From assembly GCF_047302285.1 (NCBI RefSeq), contig NZ_CP154845.1, positions 2,914,001 to 2,978,000 of the forward strand: a stretch of 64,000 nt of DNA, in the 5' to 3' direction. Below are positions 35,577 through 45,305 of the stretch, piece by piece. The notes beneath the pieces were generated by a model. It saw only the letters and a list, made by a program, of their open reading frames with translations. It searched no databases and was not told where the DNA came from. The stretch comes from Robertmurraya sp047302285. Lineage in GTDB: Bacteria; Bacillota; Bacilli; Bacillales; Cytobacillaceae. Each line of letters begins with the position of its first letter. Within the stretch, counting starts at the first letter, position 1. The translations under genes and the position numbers were made by a program.

Positions 35577-38500
35577 AGTAAAACCGCCTCTCGTGCTTTC
35601 GTTTGTTGCCCCATTGGTTCTGCCGCGAAAGTCATCGATTCTAGGACACGAAGCATCGCTTCTGCCGTATCGAGTGATGTGAAGCAAGGAATCCCATTTT
35701 CAACAGACTCTCGACGGATTCTAAAGCCATCACGAGCCGGTTGTTTGCCCTTTGTTAAGGTGTTAATAACCATTTGTGCATTCCCATTGCGAATGACATC
35801 TAATAGGTCTGGACCATCCGTTCCAATCTTATCTACAACTTTGACTGGGATCCCAGCTGATTTTAATAATTCTGCTGTTCCACTTGTAGCCATTAATTGA
35901 AAGCCGATGGACGCAAATCTTCTGGCGATTTGAAGAGACTCTTCTTTATCTTTGTCCGCAACTGTCATCAGTACATTTCCGTGCGACTGTATTTTCATCC
36001 CAGAAGCGACAAGACCTTTATACAACGCTTTTTCTAACGTGCTGTCTTTGCCCATGACTTCCCCAGTAGATTTCATTTCTGGACCTAATGTGATATCCAC
36101 TCTTCTCAACTTTGCAAAAGAGAAGACCGGCACTTTCACATACACTCCTGATTGTTCTGGTACAAGCCCTGAATCGTATCCTTGTTCTTCAAGCGACTGA
36201 CCAAGAATGACCTTAGTGGCAATTTTCGCCATTGGCACCTTCGTAATTTTGCTTAAAAATGGAACGGTACGACTTGAACGAGGATTGACCTCAATGACGA
36301 ATACTTCCCCTTTCGAGATGACGTATTGAATGTTCAAGAGTCCAATGATCCCTAAACCTTTTGCCAACTTTTCCGTATAGTCAACGAGCGTATTTTTGAT
36401 TTCTGGCGTTAAACTTTGTGGTGGATAGACTGCAATCGAATCACCTGAGTGAACCCCAGCTCTTTCAATATGCTCCATAATCCCTGGAATCAAGACGCTC
36501 TCTCCATCACAAATAGCATCAATCTCAATTTCTTTTCCAGTTAAATAGCGGTCAATGAGAACCGGGTGCTCTGGATTGATTTTGACTGCATTTTTCATAT
36601 AATGTAAAAGTTCTTCCTCATGATAAACGATTTCCATCGCCCGTCCTCCAAGGACATAAGAAGGTCGAACTAGCACCGGATAGCCAATATTAGCAGCAAT
36701 TTTCACCGCTTCTTCAACAGATAATGCCGTTTTCCCTTTTGGCTGTGGGATATTTAAACGAGACAGAGCATGTTCAAACTTATCTCTATCCTCTGCTCCA
36801 TCGATATTCTCAAGGGATGTTCCGAGAATGTTCACGCCACGCTCGACAAGCTTAGATGCAAGATTAATCGCCGTTTGTCCTCCGAACTGGACGACCACTC
36901 CTTCTGGCTTTTCTAAATCGATGATATGCATAACATCCTCGATCGTTAGTGGTTCGAAGTAGAGTTTATCTGAAATACTAAAATCAGTTGAAACTGTTTC
37001 AGGGTTGCTGTTAATAATGATGGCTTCATAGCCTGCTTCCTTAATCGCCCATACGGCATGAACGGTGGAGTAATCAAACTCTATCCCTTGCCCAATTCGA
37101 ATTGGACCAGAACCTAACACAACGACACTTTTCTTATCCGTTACAATCGACTCATTTTCATCTTCGTAAGAACCATAATAGTACGGTGTTTCAGATTCAA
37201 ACTCGGCTGCACATGTGTCGACCATCTTATAAACTGGTAAAATCCCTTGTTCTTTACGCCATTCATAGATTTCAAGCTCACTACAATTCCAAATTTCGGC
37301 GAGTGCTATATCCGAAAAGCCCTTTTCTTTTGCTTTTTTCCCTACTTCTAAATCAAAGTGATGGTTAGCAATTTCTTGTTCAAATTTGATGATTTTCTCC
37401 ATTTTGTGTAGGAAAAAGAGGTCAATTTGGCTCCAGTCGTGAATCGTTGCAATGCTGTACCCTCTTCTTAACGCTTCTCCGATATAAAACAGTCTTTCGT
37501 CCCCTGCTTTGCGGATGCGCTTTTCCAATAACTCATTATTGATTTCGTCTGCATCGTTAAGAGCTAAATGGAAAACGCCTGCTTCAAGAGAGCGAATTGC
37601 TTTTAGCAATGACTCTTCAAATGTACGCCCGATCGCCATGACTTCTCCTGTAGCTTTCATTTGCGTACCGAGATTTCGCTTGGCTGAATCAAATTTATCA
37701 AATGGCCAGCGTGGGATTTTTGTCACGATGTAATCAAGAGCTGGCTCAAAGCTTGCATATGTTTTCCCTGTAATAGGATTCATCATTTCGTCTAATGTAA
37801 GTCCTACTGCTATTTTCGCAGCAAGCTTAGCGATTGGATAGCCCGTTGCTTTTGACGCTAATGCTGATGAACGACTAACCCTTGGATTGACTTCGATAAT
37901 GTAGTATTGAAAGCTATATGGGTCTAACGCTAACTGAACATTACAGCCGCCTTCGATTCCCAAAGCTCGAATAATTTTTAAAGATGTGTTACGGAGAAGC
38001 TGGTATTCTCGATCGCTTAACGTTTGGCTTGGAGCAACAACAATCGAATCCCCTGTGTGAACACCGACGGGGTCAATATTCTCCATATTACAAACGACAA
38101 TCGCATTGTCATTAGCATCTCTCATAACTTCGTACTCTATTTCCTTGAAGCCCGCAATGCTTTTTTCTAATAAACATTGGGTTACAGGGCTATATTTCAA
38201 GCCGCTTTGTACCGTTTCAATCAGTTCTGCTTCGTTATGGCAAATTCCGCCACCTGTTCCACCTAATGTAAAGGCAGGCCGAACAATGACCGGATACCCT
38301 ACTGTTTGCACAAACTGGTAAGCTTCTTCTAAGTTGTGGATGATGTCACTTTCAGGAACTGGCTCTCCTAATTCATTCATTAATGTTCGAAAAAGATCCC
38401 TGTCTTCCGCTTGTTCTATCGCTGTTAACTTTGTACCTAATATTTCGACGCCACATTCTTCAAGTACTCCTGATTTTGCAAGTTCGACTGCAAGGTTTAA

Positions 38501-38785
38501 ACCTGTTTGCCCACCTAATGTTGGCACGATAGCATCGGGACGTTCTTTACGAATAATGCGGCTAACGAATTCTAGAGTAAGTGGCTCAATATAGACGACA
38601 TCAGCCATTTCTGTATCTGTCATGATCGTCGCAGGGTTTGAATTAACGAGAATTACTTTGTAGCCCTCTTCCTTTAATGCGATACATGCTTGTGTTCCGG
38701 CATAATCAAATTCCGCTGCTTGACCGATGACAATCGGTCCTGAACCGATCACTAGTATGCTGTTTATATCTCTACGCTTTGGCAT
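35573..38785 (-). CDS. carB: Carbamoyl-phosphate synthase large subunit (pyrimidine-specific)
   Basis: Makes carbamoyl phosphate from bicarbonate, ammonia and two ATP. 1,070 residues built of two homologous ATP-grasp halves (GSGPIVIGQAAEFDYAG at 13-29 and GSGPIRIGQGIEFDYS in the second half), then the C-terminal MGS-like allosteric domain. In B. subtilis this pyrAB enzyme is feedback-inhibited by UMP. Overlaps carA by 22 nt. Confidence 0.97.
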   Translation of the reverse strand: MPKRRDINSILVIGSGPIVIGQAAEFDYAGTQACIALKEEGYKVILVNSNPATIMTDTEMADVVYIEPLTLEFVSRIIRKERPDAIVPTLGGQTGLNLAVELAKSGVLEECGVEILGTKLTAIEQAEDRDLFRTLMNELGEPVPESDIIHNLEEAYQFVQTVGYPVIVRPAFTLGGTGGGICHNEAELIETVQSGLKYSPVTQCLLEKSIAGFKEIEYEVMRDANDNAIVVCNMENIDPVGVHTGDSIVVAPSQTLSDREYQLLRNTSLKIIRALGIEGGCNVQLALDPYSFQYYIIEVNPRVSRSSALASKATGYPIAKLAAKIAVGLTLDEMMNPITGKTYASFEPALDYIVTKIPRWPFDKFDSAKRNLGTQMKATGEVMAIGRTFEESLLKAIRSLEAGVFHLALNDADEINNELLEKRIRKAGDERLFYIGEALRRGYSIATIHDWSQIDLFFLHKMEKIIKFEQEIANHHFDLEVGKKAKEKGFSDIALAEIWNCSELEIYEWRKEQGILPVYKMVDTCAAEFESETPYYYGSYEDENESIVTDKKSVVVLGSGPIRIGQGIEFDYSTVHAVWAIKEAGYEAIIINSNPETVSTDFSISDKLYFEPLTIEDVMHIIDLEKPEGVVVQFGGQTAINLASKLVERGVNILGTSLENIDGAEDRDKFEHALSRLNIPQPKGKTALSVEEAVKIAANIGYPVLVRPSYVLGGRAMEIVYHEEELLHYMKNAVKINPEHPVLIDRYLTGKEIEIDAICDGESVLIPGIMEHIERAGVHSGDSIAVYPPQSLTPEIKNTLVDYTEKLAKGLGIIGLLNIQYVISKGEVFVIEVNPRSSRTVPFLSKITKVPMAKIATKVILGQSLEEQGYDSGLVPEQSGVYVKVPVFSFAKLRRVDITLGPEMKSTGEVMGKDSTLEKALYKGLVASGMKIQSHGNVLMTVADKDKEESLQIARRFASIGFQLMATSGTAELLKSAGIPVKVVDKIGTDGPDLLDVIRNGNAQMVINTLTKGKQPARDGFRIRRESVENGIPCFTSLDTAEAMLRVLESMTFAAEPMGQQTKAREAVLL

Positions 38786-39867
38786 TTGTTTGCACCACTT
38801 TCCTCAGATTCTATTAAGTTAAGAAACTCATTAAAAAGGTAATTTGCATCCTCTGGCCCTGGAGATGCTTCAGGGTGATACTGGACCGTAAAGGCAGGAA
38901 CATCCTTATGCTTTAAGCCTTCGATCGTCCCGTCATTTAGAGCGATATGTGTTACTTCTAAACGAGTGTTTCTAATGGACTCCTCTTCCACTGTATAACC
39001 ATGATTTTGTGAAGTGATCGCAACTTTGCCAGTTCGCAAATCTTTTACAGGGTGATTAGACCCCCTATGGCCAAACTTCATCTTTTCTGTATTGGCACCA
39101 CATGCTAATGCAAATAGTTGATGACCTAAACAAATCCCGAACATTGGCACCTTCCCTAGAATTCCTTTAATCATTTCAATCGCTTCTGGAACATCCTTTG
39201 GATCCCCAGGTCCATTTGAAAGCATAACTCCATCTGGGTTTAAAGCCAAGATTTCCTCAGCTGTTACATGGTAAGGAACAACCAGCACATCACAATTTCG
39301 ATTATTCAACTCGCGTAGTATTCCATGCTTCATTCCAAAATCTACAAGGACGACTCTCTTTCCTCTTCCAGGGCTTGGATAAGGTGTTTTCGTAGAAACT
39401 TGCTTCACTTGGTCGTTTCTTAATGGAGTAGTTCTTAATTGTTGTAAAACAGCTTGAACATTTTCTTCAATATGACAGATGGCACCTTTTAATGTTCCGT
39501 GTTGACGAATAATTCTTGTTAATTTTCTTGTATCAATTCCGCCAATTCCCGGGATATTTTTACTTTGAAAATATTCATTCAATGAAATTTGATTTCGCCA
39601 ATTGGACGGGAAATCTGCTACTTCCTTGACGATAAAACCAGAAATCGCTGGGGTGATAGACTCAAAATCATCGCGATTGATTCCGTAATTACCGATTAAA
39701 GGATAAGTCAGTGTAACAATTTGCCCACAATAAGATGGGTCAGATAAGATTTCTTGATAGCCAGTCATTCCTGTATTAAAGACGACTTCTCCTAGTGTTC
39801 TTTTGTCACTCCCAAATCCTTCTCCTAAAAGTACGCTTCCATCTTCTAGAATTAATTGTCTTTTCAT
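38764..39867 (-). CDS. carA: Carbamoyl-phosphate synthase small (glutaminase) subunit
   Basis: Releases ammonia from glutamine for carB. 367 residues: N-terminal CPSase domain, then class I glutamine amidotransferase with the Cys nucleophile in FGICLGHQLFALACG and the His/Glu pair in VQYHPEASPGP. Overlaps pyrC by 4 nt. Confidence 0.97.
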   Translation of the reverse strand: MKRQLILEDGSVLLGEGFGSDKRTLGEVVFNTGMTGYQEILSDPSYCGQIVTLTYPLIGNYGINRDDFESITPAISGFIVKEVADFPSNWRNQISLNEYFQSKNIPGIGGIDTRKLTRIIRQHGTLKGAICHIEENVQAVLQQLRTTPLRNDQVKQVSTKTPYPSPGRGKRVVLVDFGMKHGILRELNNRNCDVLVVPYHVTAEEILALNPDGVMLSNGPGDPKDVPEAIEMIKGILGKVPMFGICLGHQLFALACGANTEKMKFGHRGSNHPVKDLRTGKVAITSQNHGYTVEEESIRNTRLEVTHIALNDGTIEGLKHKDVPAFTVQYHPEASPGPEDANYLFNEFLNLIESEESGANKCQSVEI

Positions 39868-41150
39868 GCCTGCACTCGCTCCTTGTTGTAAACAATTTTT
39901 CCATCAACGATTGTCAGTTGTGGCCAGCCTGCACACTCCCATCCTGTAAATGGAGTATTTTTTCCTTTTGATAAGAAATTTCCTGGTTCAATTTTTTCAA
40001 TATGTTCTAAATCGATTAAGGTAATATCTGCTGCTTTTCCAACTTCTAGTCTTCCATATGGTAGTCCAAAAGCATCAGCTGGTTTTATCGTTAAATAATC
40101 AATAAGCTGTTTTAACGTAATTAAGCCATCTTTAACAAAATAAGTATAGAGGAGTGGAAATGCTGTTTCTAGGCCGACAATTCCAAACGGCGCTAACGCC
40201 ATTCCTTCACCCTTTTCTTCTACTGTGTGAGGCGCATGGTCTGTCGCAATAAAGTCAATCGTTCCATCAAGTAGACCTTCAATCAAAGCCTCCCGATCCT
40301 CTTTGCTTCTAAGTGGTGGGTTCATCTTGTAATTCGGGTCGAACCCAGGAATGTCATCCTCACATAATAAGAGGTGATGAGGTGATACTTCTGCAGTGAC
40401 CTTGATTCCAGCTCGCTTCGCATCACGTACGACTCTCACCGATTCTTTTGTACTAATGTGACAAACATGATAATGACAATTTGCAGCTTCTGCTAATAGA
40501 ACGTCCCGGGCAATATGTACGGATTCGCACACAGAAGGGATTCCGTTAATGCCATGTTTTTCGGAAAAATTCCCTTCGTGAACAGCCCCTTTATTAATGA
40601 GTGTGTTTTCTTCACAATGAGCGACAATTGGCATGTTGATAGCTGCTGCTTTTTTCATTGCCTCAAGCATCATTGCCGCACTTTGCACGCCTACTCCGTC
40701 ATCCGTAAAAGCAAAAGCGCCTTCCTCTTTCAACTCTGCAAAGTTAGTTAGCTCTTGCCCAAGCTCCCGTACAGTAATGGATGCATATGGCAATACCCTG
40801 ACGGATGCTGTTTCTTCAATTCGTTGATTCAGCCATTGTAATTGTTCCTTTGAATCTGGAACTGGTCTTGTATTCGGCATTGGAGCGACTATTGTAAAGC
40901 CACCTTTAGCAGCAGCTAATGTCCCACTTTCAATTGTTTCCTTCTTTTCCCCACCTGGCTCACGCAGATGGACATGTAAATCGATTAATCCTGGTGCAAC
41001 AAGAAGTCCATTAGCATCAATAATTTCATCTGCTTCTTTCGAAAGAGACTCTCCAATTTCTTCGATCATACCGTTATCGATGAAAAGATCCCTTTTCTTT
41101 AATTCCCCTTCATTAGTAAGCAATTGGCCATTTTTGATGATGATTGACAT
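39864..41150 (-). CDS. pyrC: Dihydroorotase
   Basis: Zinc amidohydrolase closing carbamoyl aspartate to dihydroorotate. 428 residues (class I type) with DLHVHLREPG metal ligands at about 57-66, and IATDHAPHTVEEK near 300. The ATG lies 38 nt inside the 3' end of pyrB with AAGGGGG 8 nt upstream. Confidence 0.97.
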   Translation of the reverse strand: MSIIIKNGQLLTNEGELKKRDLFIDNGMIEEIGESLSKEADEIIDANGLLVAPGLIDLHVHLREPGGEKKETIESGTLAAAKGGFTIVAPMPNTRPVPDSKEQLQWLNQRIEETASVRVLPYASITVRELGQELTNFAELKEEGAFAFTDDGVGVQSAAMMLEAMKKAAAINMPIVAHCEENTLINKGAVHEGNFSEKHGINGIPSVCESVHIARDVLLAEAANCHYHVCHISTKESVRVVRDAKRAGIKVTAEVSPHHLLLCEDDIPGFDPNYKMNPPLRSKEDREALIEGLLDGTIDFIATDHAPHTVEEKGEGMALAPFGIVGLETAFPLLYTYFVKDGLITLKQLIDYLTIKPADAFGLPYGRLEVGKAADITLIDLEHIEKIEPGNFLSKGKNTPFTGWECAGWPQLTIVDGKIVYNKERVQA

Positions 41151-42045
41151 TTACTTTTCCCCCTTGTTGTAATGCTCTTTTTAATACTGCCATCCGTACA
41201 TAAACACCATTTTCCATTTGTTTAAAAATTCTTGAACGCTCACATTCGACGAGTCCATCCGCAATTTCCACATCTCGATTCACAGGTGCAGGATGCATGA
41301 TAATGCTACCTGTTTTCATGCTTTTCTCTCTTTCCACCGTTAGCCCGAATTTTTGATGATATGTTTCTTGCCCCTCTTGCCCATCATCTTCATGTCTTTC
41401 ATGTTGAATACGCAACAGCATGACCACATCAGATGTTGTAATTGCTTGGTCAATCTCTTCATATCGTCCATTTTCCAGCAGACTCTCATCAAACCATTCT
41501 TCTGGTCCAGAAAATACAACTTCCGCTCCTAAGCGATTTAAAATATTGGCATTGGAACGTGCTACTCGACTATGGCGGATGTCCCCAATTATCGCCACCT
41601 TTAATCCATAGAAATGACCAAATTCCTGTTGGATGGTTAGGAGATCCAATAATGACTGTGTCGGATGATGTCCACAGCCATCTCCGGCATTTAATATCGG
41701 GATATGAATTTTCCCTTCTAATTCGGCAAAATAGTTATCCTCATTATGGCGAATGACGACCGCTTCTACGCCAACTGATTGCAGTGTTCTGATTGTGTCA
41801 TAAAGAGTTTCTCCTTTTAAAACACTTGAAGCATTTACTTCAAACGGGATGACCTCTAACCCTAGCTTTCTTTCAGCAACCTCAAAGCTGCATTTTGTTC
41901 TCGTACTCGGCTCAAAAAATAGATTGGCAACAAATGTTTGCTTTTCCGGTTTCCAAACAGCTCCTTCAGAAAATGCTTGCGCATCTTCTAAAATTGTTCT
42001 TACTTCTTCTAGTGATAAGGCATTCGTAGTTAATAAATGTTTCAT
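41113..42045 (-). CDS. pyrB: Aspartate carbamoyltransferase
   Basis: Catalytic ATCase. 310 residues with the carbamoyl-phosphate motif FFEPSTRTKCSFE near 47-59 and HPTQSLLDLLTI. No regulatory pyrI is present, as in Bacillus. The third PyrR attenuator lies just upstream. Confidence 0.97.
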   Translation of the reverse strand: MKHLLTTNALSLEEVRTILEDAQAFSEGAVWKPEKQTFVANLFFEPSTRTKCSFEVAERKLGLEVIPFEVNASSVLKGETLYDTIRTLQSVGVEAVVIRHNEDNYFAELEGKIHIPILNAGDGCGHHPTQSLLDLLTIQQEFGHFYGLKVAIIGDIRHSRVARSNANILNRLGAEVVFSGPEEWFDESLLENGRYEEIDQAITTSDVVMLLRIQHERHEDDGQEGQETYHQKFGLTVEREKSMKTGSIIMHPAPVNRDVEIADGLVECERSRIFKQMENGVYVRMAVLKRALQQGGKVNVNHHQKWPIAY

Positions 42046-42059
42046 TTAAGAGAACCCTC

Positions 42060-42195
42060 CTTTTTTTCGTAAAAAAACACCCTGAATTTTTTTCAGGGTG
42101 TTTTAAAGAACGCTAGCCTAAAGATAGCTATCTAACAAGAAAGCTATCTTTATTGCCAACCTATTCTCACCCTTGTAAATCTCTCGGATTTAATT
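42060..42195 (-). promoter_or_regulatory. PyrR attenuator 3 (pyrP-pyrB)
   Basis: A putative PyrR binding loop AAATCCGAGAGATTT (minus strand, 42178-42192) is followed by candidate antiterminator sequence and by a terminator, stem AACACCCTGAA / TTCAGGGTGTT (42076-42102) with a T7 run. Position between pyrP and pyrB matches the third attenuator of B. subtilis. The loop departs from the ARUCCNGNGAGGU pattern. Confidence 0.8.
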
Positions 42196-42206
42196 AAAAG
42201 GTGTAC

Positions 42207-43523
42207 CTATGCAACATCATGGTTATCAACTTCATCTTCTAATTCGTTATTTCCTTTATCTCGGCCAGGAAGGACGATGTTCAGTATCACCCCAACAATG
42301 GCAGCTAAAGCCATTCCTTCAACACTAAATGCTTCTGAAATTTCTAGAGCTGCTCCACCGATTCCTAATACTAAAATGACAGAAGAGATAACTAAATTTC
42401 GGTTGTTTCCAAAATCAATCTTACTATCGACAAGCATACGTAATCCGCTTGATGCGATGATTCCAAAGAGTAAAATGGAGATTCCACCAAGAACTGCTGT
42501 CGGAATCGTTTGGATGAAGGCCATTGCTTTTCCAACGAATGAGAAGAGGATGGCAATCACTGCTGCACCAAAAATCACATAGACAGAATAAACTCTTGTT
42601 ATCGCTAATACTCCGATATTTTCTCCATAAGTTGTTTTTGGGGGTCCTCCTAAAAATGCGCTGATGAATGTTCCTAATCCATCGGCAACAATGGAACGAT
42701 GTAATCCTGGGTCTTTAATATAATTGCGATTAACGACTCTTCCTAATACTAATTGGTGTCCGATATGCTCAGAGATGGTCACAAAGACGATTGGAACCAT
42801 TGCAAGCAGGATGGAAGAGGTAATCGAAAATTCGTAATGAATCCCTGGGAATAAGAAGTCTGGCATAGCGAACCAATTGGCTTCTTTTACTGCTGTAAAA
42901 TCAACGATACCGACAATGGCTGAGTAGATATAACCAACGATTAATCCTAGTAAAATCGGCATTGCACTTAAAATATTCTTAAAATATACGGTGAAGATAA
43001 TGGCTGAGAATAGTGTTACAAGTGCTGCTGTAAAGTGTAAGAAATTATATTTCCCATCAACATTCATGGCCATATCTACTGCTGTTCCTGCTAATCCAAG
43101 TCCGATAACCATTATCACTGGTGCGACGACAATCGGTGGTAAAAGACGCATTAACCATTTATAGCCTGTTTTCCAAATTACGAGTGAGACAACCCCGTAG
43201 GTAACCCCTACTGCCATTGCACCTATCATGGCATTGCCAGGATTGACACTCATTCCGTTATCATCAAGTCCGCCAGCAGCGATTAGAATCGGTGCGATGA
43301 AAGCAAAGGAAGAACCTAGATAAGCTGGTACTTTAAATTGTGTAATGAATAAGAACAAAATCGTGGCAATCCCACTTGTAAGTAGTGCGATTGCTGGGCT
43401 CAATCCGACTAATTTAGGAACTAAAATCGTTGCTCCAAACATTGCAAACATATGTTGGAAGCTTAGGGTAATCATTTGTCCTGCTGTTGGTTTTTCATGA
43501 ATGTCTAGTACTGGTCTGTTCAT
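42207..43523 (-). CDS. pyrP: Uracil permease
   Basis: NCS2-family uracil:H+ symporter, 438 residues with about 12-14 membrane helices and the NCS2 segments FAPILIAAGG and GGPPKTTYGENIGVLAITRVYS. Start set at ATG 43523 (MNRPVLDIHEKPTAGQ), 7 nt after GGGGGG; the longer frame to 43568 would run through the attenuator terminator. Last residues are acidic and cytosolic. Confidence 0.95.
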   Translation of the reverse strand: MNRPVLDIHEKPTAGQMITLSFQHMFAMFGATILVPKLVGLSPAIALLTSGIATILFLFITQFKVPAYLGSSFAFIAPILIAAGGLDDNGMSVNPGNAMIGAMAVGVTYGVVSLVIWKTGYKWLMRLLPPIVVAPVIMVIGLGLAGTAVDMAMNVDGKYNFLHFTAALVTLFSAIIFTVYFKNILSAMPILLGLIVGYIYSAIVGIVDFTAVKEANWFAMPDFLFPGIHYEFSITSSILLAMVPIVFVTISEHIGHQLVLGRVVNRNYIKDPGLHRSIVADGLGTFISAFLGGPPKTTYGENIGVLAITRVYSVYVIFGAAVIAILFSFVGKAMAFIQTIPTAVLGGISILLFGIIASSGLRMLVDSKIDFGNNRNLVISSVILVLGIGGAALEISEAFSVEGMALAAIVGVILNIVLPGRDKGNNELEDEVDNHDVA

Positions 43524-43539
43524 TTCAATTTCCCCCCAT

Positions 43540-43640
43540 AAAAATACCTCTTTGAAAATTTCTTTCAAAGAGGCTAGGCGAAAGAGTATAAGGGTACCCC
43601 TTATACAATTCCTTTTGCTAGCCTCTCTGGACTACAATTA
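43540..43640 (-). promoter_or_regulatory. PyrR attenuator 2 (pyrR-pyrP)
   Basis: Binding loop AGTCCAGAGAGGCTAGC (minus strand, 43617-43633) matches the PyrR consensus, followed by an inverted repeat around TATAAGGGGTACCCTTATA, and the terminator CCTCTTTGAAA / TTTCAAAGAGG (43547-43573) with ATTTTT. Confidence 0.9.
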
Positions 43641-43651
43641 AAAGGTGATGC

Positions 43652-44194
43652 TTATTTTTCATATATGCTTACTTGTTCACGCTCATCAATTTCGGTTAAC
43701 TCCACGACAATTTTTTCTGAGCTTGAAGTTGGGATGTTTTTCCCTACATAGTCAGCTCGTATCGGCAGTTCCCTATGTCCGCGGTCTACTAATACCGCAA
43801 GCTGGACTGATGATGGTCTGCCAATATCCACTAAAGCATCTAGTGCTGCACGTACTGTTCTTCCTGTATACAATACATCATCCACTAAAATGACTTTTTG
43901 GTTATTTACATCTTGAGGAACATCAGATCCTTTTACAAGTGGTTCTTGATTCTCTGTTTTTGTCGTTAAATCATCTCGATATAGGGTGATATCTATTTCG
44001 CCGACCGGAATTTCAGTTCCTTCAATTTGATGAATTCGTTCAGCGAGACGTTGGGCTAAATAAATCCCTCTCGTACGGATACCAATAAGTATACAGCCTT
44101 CTATGCCTTTATTTTTCTCGATGATTTCATGAGCTATTCTCGTTAATGCTCGTCTTATCGCTTGTTCATCTAGCACGACTGCTTTTTTAGACAT
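43652..44194 (-). CDS. pyrR: PyrR attenuation regulator/uracil phosphoribosyltransferase
   Basis: UMP/UTP-sensing RNA-binding protein that promotes termination in pyr leaders, with residual UPRTase activity. 180 residues with PRPP motif VILVDDVLYTGRTVRAA near 96-112. First gene of the operon it controls, with a PyrR attenuator on each side. Confidence 0.97.
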   Translation of the reverse strand: MSKKAVVLDEQAIRRALTRIAHEIIEKNKGIEGCILIGIRTRGIYLAQRLAERIHQIEGTEIPVGEIDITLYRDDLTTKTENQEPLVKGSDVPQDVNNQKVILVDDVLYTGRTVRAALDALVDIGRPSSVQLAVLVDRGHRELPIRADYVGKNIPTSSSEKIVVELTEIDEREQVSIYEK

Positions 44195-44229
44195 TTATCC
44201 ACACCCTTTTACGAACTTTTCTCTATTTT

Positions 44230-44346
44230 AAAAAAATCCTCTCACCGTAAAGGCGAGAGGATAGACGAATACTACACTAATGTAAATTGGACATAGTTCT
44301 ACCAACTTACGATCCGTTTCCTTCTCAGCCTCTCTGGACTGTCTTA
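44230..44346 (-). promoter_or_regulatory. PyrR attenuator 1 (pyrR leader)
   Basis: Minus-strand binding loop ACAGTCCAGAGAGGCTGAG (44327-44345) matches the PyrR consensus; it is followed by antiterminator sequence and by terminator ATCCTCTC / GAGAGGAT (44236-44262) with a T7 run. Confidence 0.9.
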
Positions 44347-44368
44347 AAGGACTTATGAAACTATAGTT

Positions 44369-44397
44369 ATCATAGCTTAACTAAAAAAATAAGTCAA
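44369..44397 (-). promoter_or_regulatory. sigmaA promoter of the pyr operon
   Basis: TTGACT (44392-44397) and TATGAT (44369-44374) with a 17-nt spacer, directly upstream of the first PyrR leader. The -35 overlaps the rluD stop codon. Confidence 0.8.
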
Positions 44398-45305
44398 CGA
44401 TTATTTCGAAGCTTATCCAACAATTCGACAAAATCCTGTGGTAGTGGAGCTTCAAATTCTGAGTATTCACCGCTTCTTGGATGAACAAAACCGAGTACCC
44501 CTGCGTGTAAGGCTTGGCCACCAAAATCAATCGTTTTTCTTGGACCATACTTTGGATCTCCTGCAAGAGGATAGCCAATATACTTCATATGAACACGAAT
44601 TTGATGGGTTCTACCTGTTTCAAGCTGACACTCAACAAAGGTAAAATCATTAAATCTTTCAAGTACTTGAAAGTGAGTAACGGCATGCTTACCATTATCG
44701 ACCACAGTCATGCTTTGACGCTCTTTCGGATCTCTTGCAATCGGTGCATTTATCGTTCCATAGTCATGAGGAATATTTCCATGAACGACTGCACGATATT
44801 TTCTTGTCACCGTCTTTTCCACAAGCTGATTGACTAGATGCTCATGGGCGTAATCATTTTTGGCAACCATCAACAATCCAGATGTATCTTTATCAATACG
44901 ATGGACAATTCCTGGCCTTAATACCCCATTAATTCCTGATAAATCTTTACAATGAGCCATTAAACCATTGACTAATGTCCCCGTTAAATGACCTGGAGCT
45001 GGATGAACAACCATCCCCTTTGGTTTATTAACGACAATAACATCCTTGTCCTCATAATATATATCCAAATCCATTTCTTCGGGAATGACATCTAACTCTT
45101 CTGGGTCAGGGATCATAATTTCAATTTTATCATGTAAACTACTTTTGTAATTGGTCTTAATTTGCTTTCCATTTACAAGGACATGACCTTCTTTGATCCA
45201 TGCCTGTACTTGTGTCCTTGACCATTCTTGATTCAAGGTTGAGAGAACCTTATCGATCCGTTCATTTACCTGTTCTTCATGAATGATGTGTTCCTTTTTC
45301 TCCAT
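44394..45305 (-). CDS. rluD: RluD-type 23S rRNA pseudouridine synthase (YlyB)
   Basis: 303-residue RluA/RluD-family pseudouridine synthase: N-terminal S4 RNA-binding domain (RIDKVLSTLNQEWSRTQVQAWIKEGHVLVNG), then the catalytic Asp motif GIVHRIDKDTSGLLMVAK. Exact target uridines cannot be read from sequence. The ATG is 29 nt inside lspA. The pyr promoter -35 overlaps its stop. Confidence 0.93.
   Translation of the reverse strand: MEKKEHIIHEEQVNERIDKVLSTLNQEWSRTQVQAWIKEGHVLVNGKQIKTNYKSSLHDKIEIMIPDPEELDVIPEEMDLDIYYEDKDVIVVNKPKGMVVHPAPGHLTGTLVNGLMAHCKDLSGINGVLRPGIVHRIDKDTSGLLMVAKNDYAHEHLVNQLVEKTVTRKYRAVVHGNIPHDYGTINAPIARDPKERQSMTVVDNGKHAVTHFQVLERFNDFTFVECQLETGRTHQIRVHMKYIGYPLAGDPKYGPRKTIDFGGQALHAGVLGFVHPRSGEYSEFEAPLPQDFVELLDKLRNNR

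Noticed and set aside
43524..43568. Upstream extension of pyrP
   Set aside because: The extra 15 codons lie in the attenuator terminator; the ATG at 43523 has a G6 ribosome-binding site and the family N-terminus.
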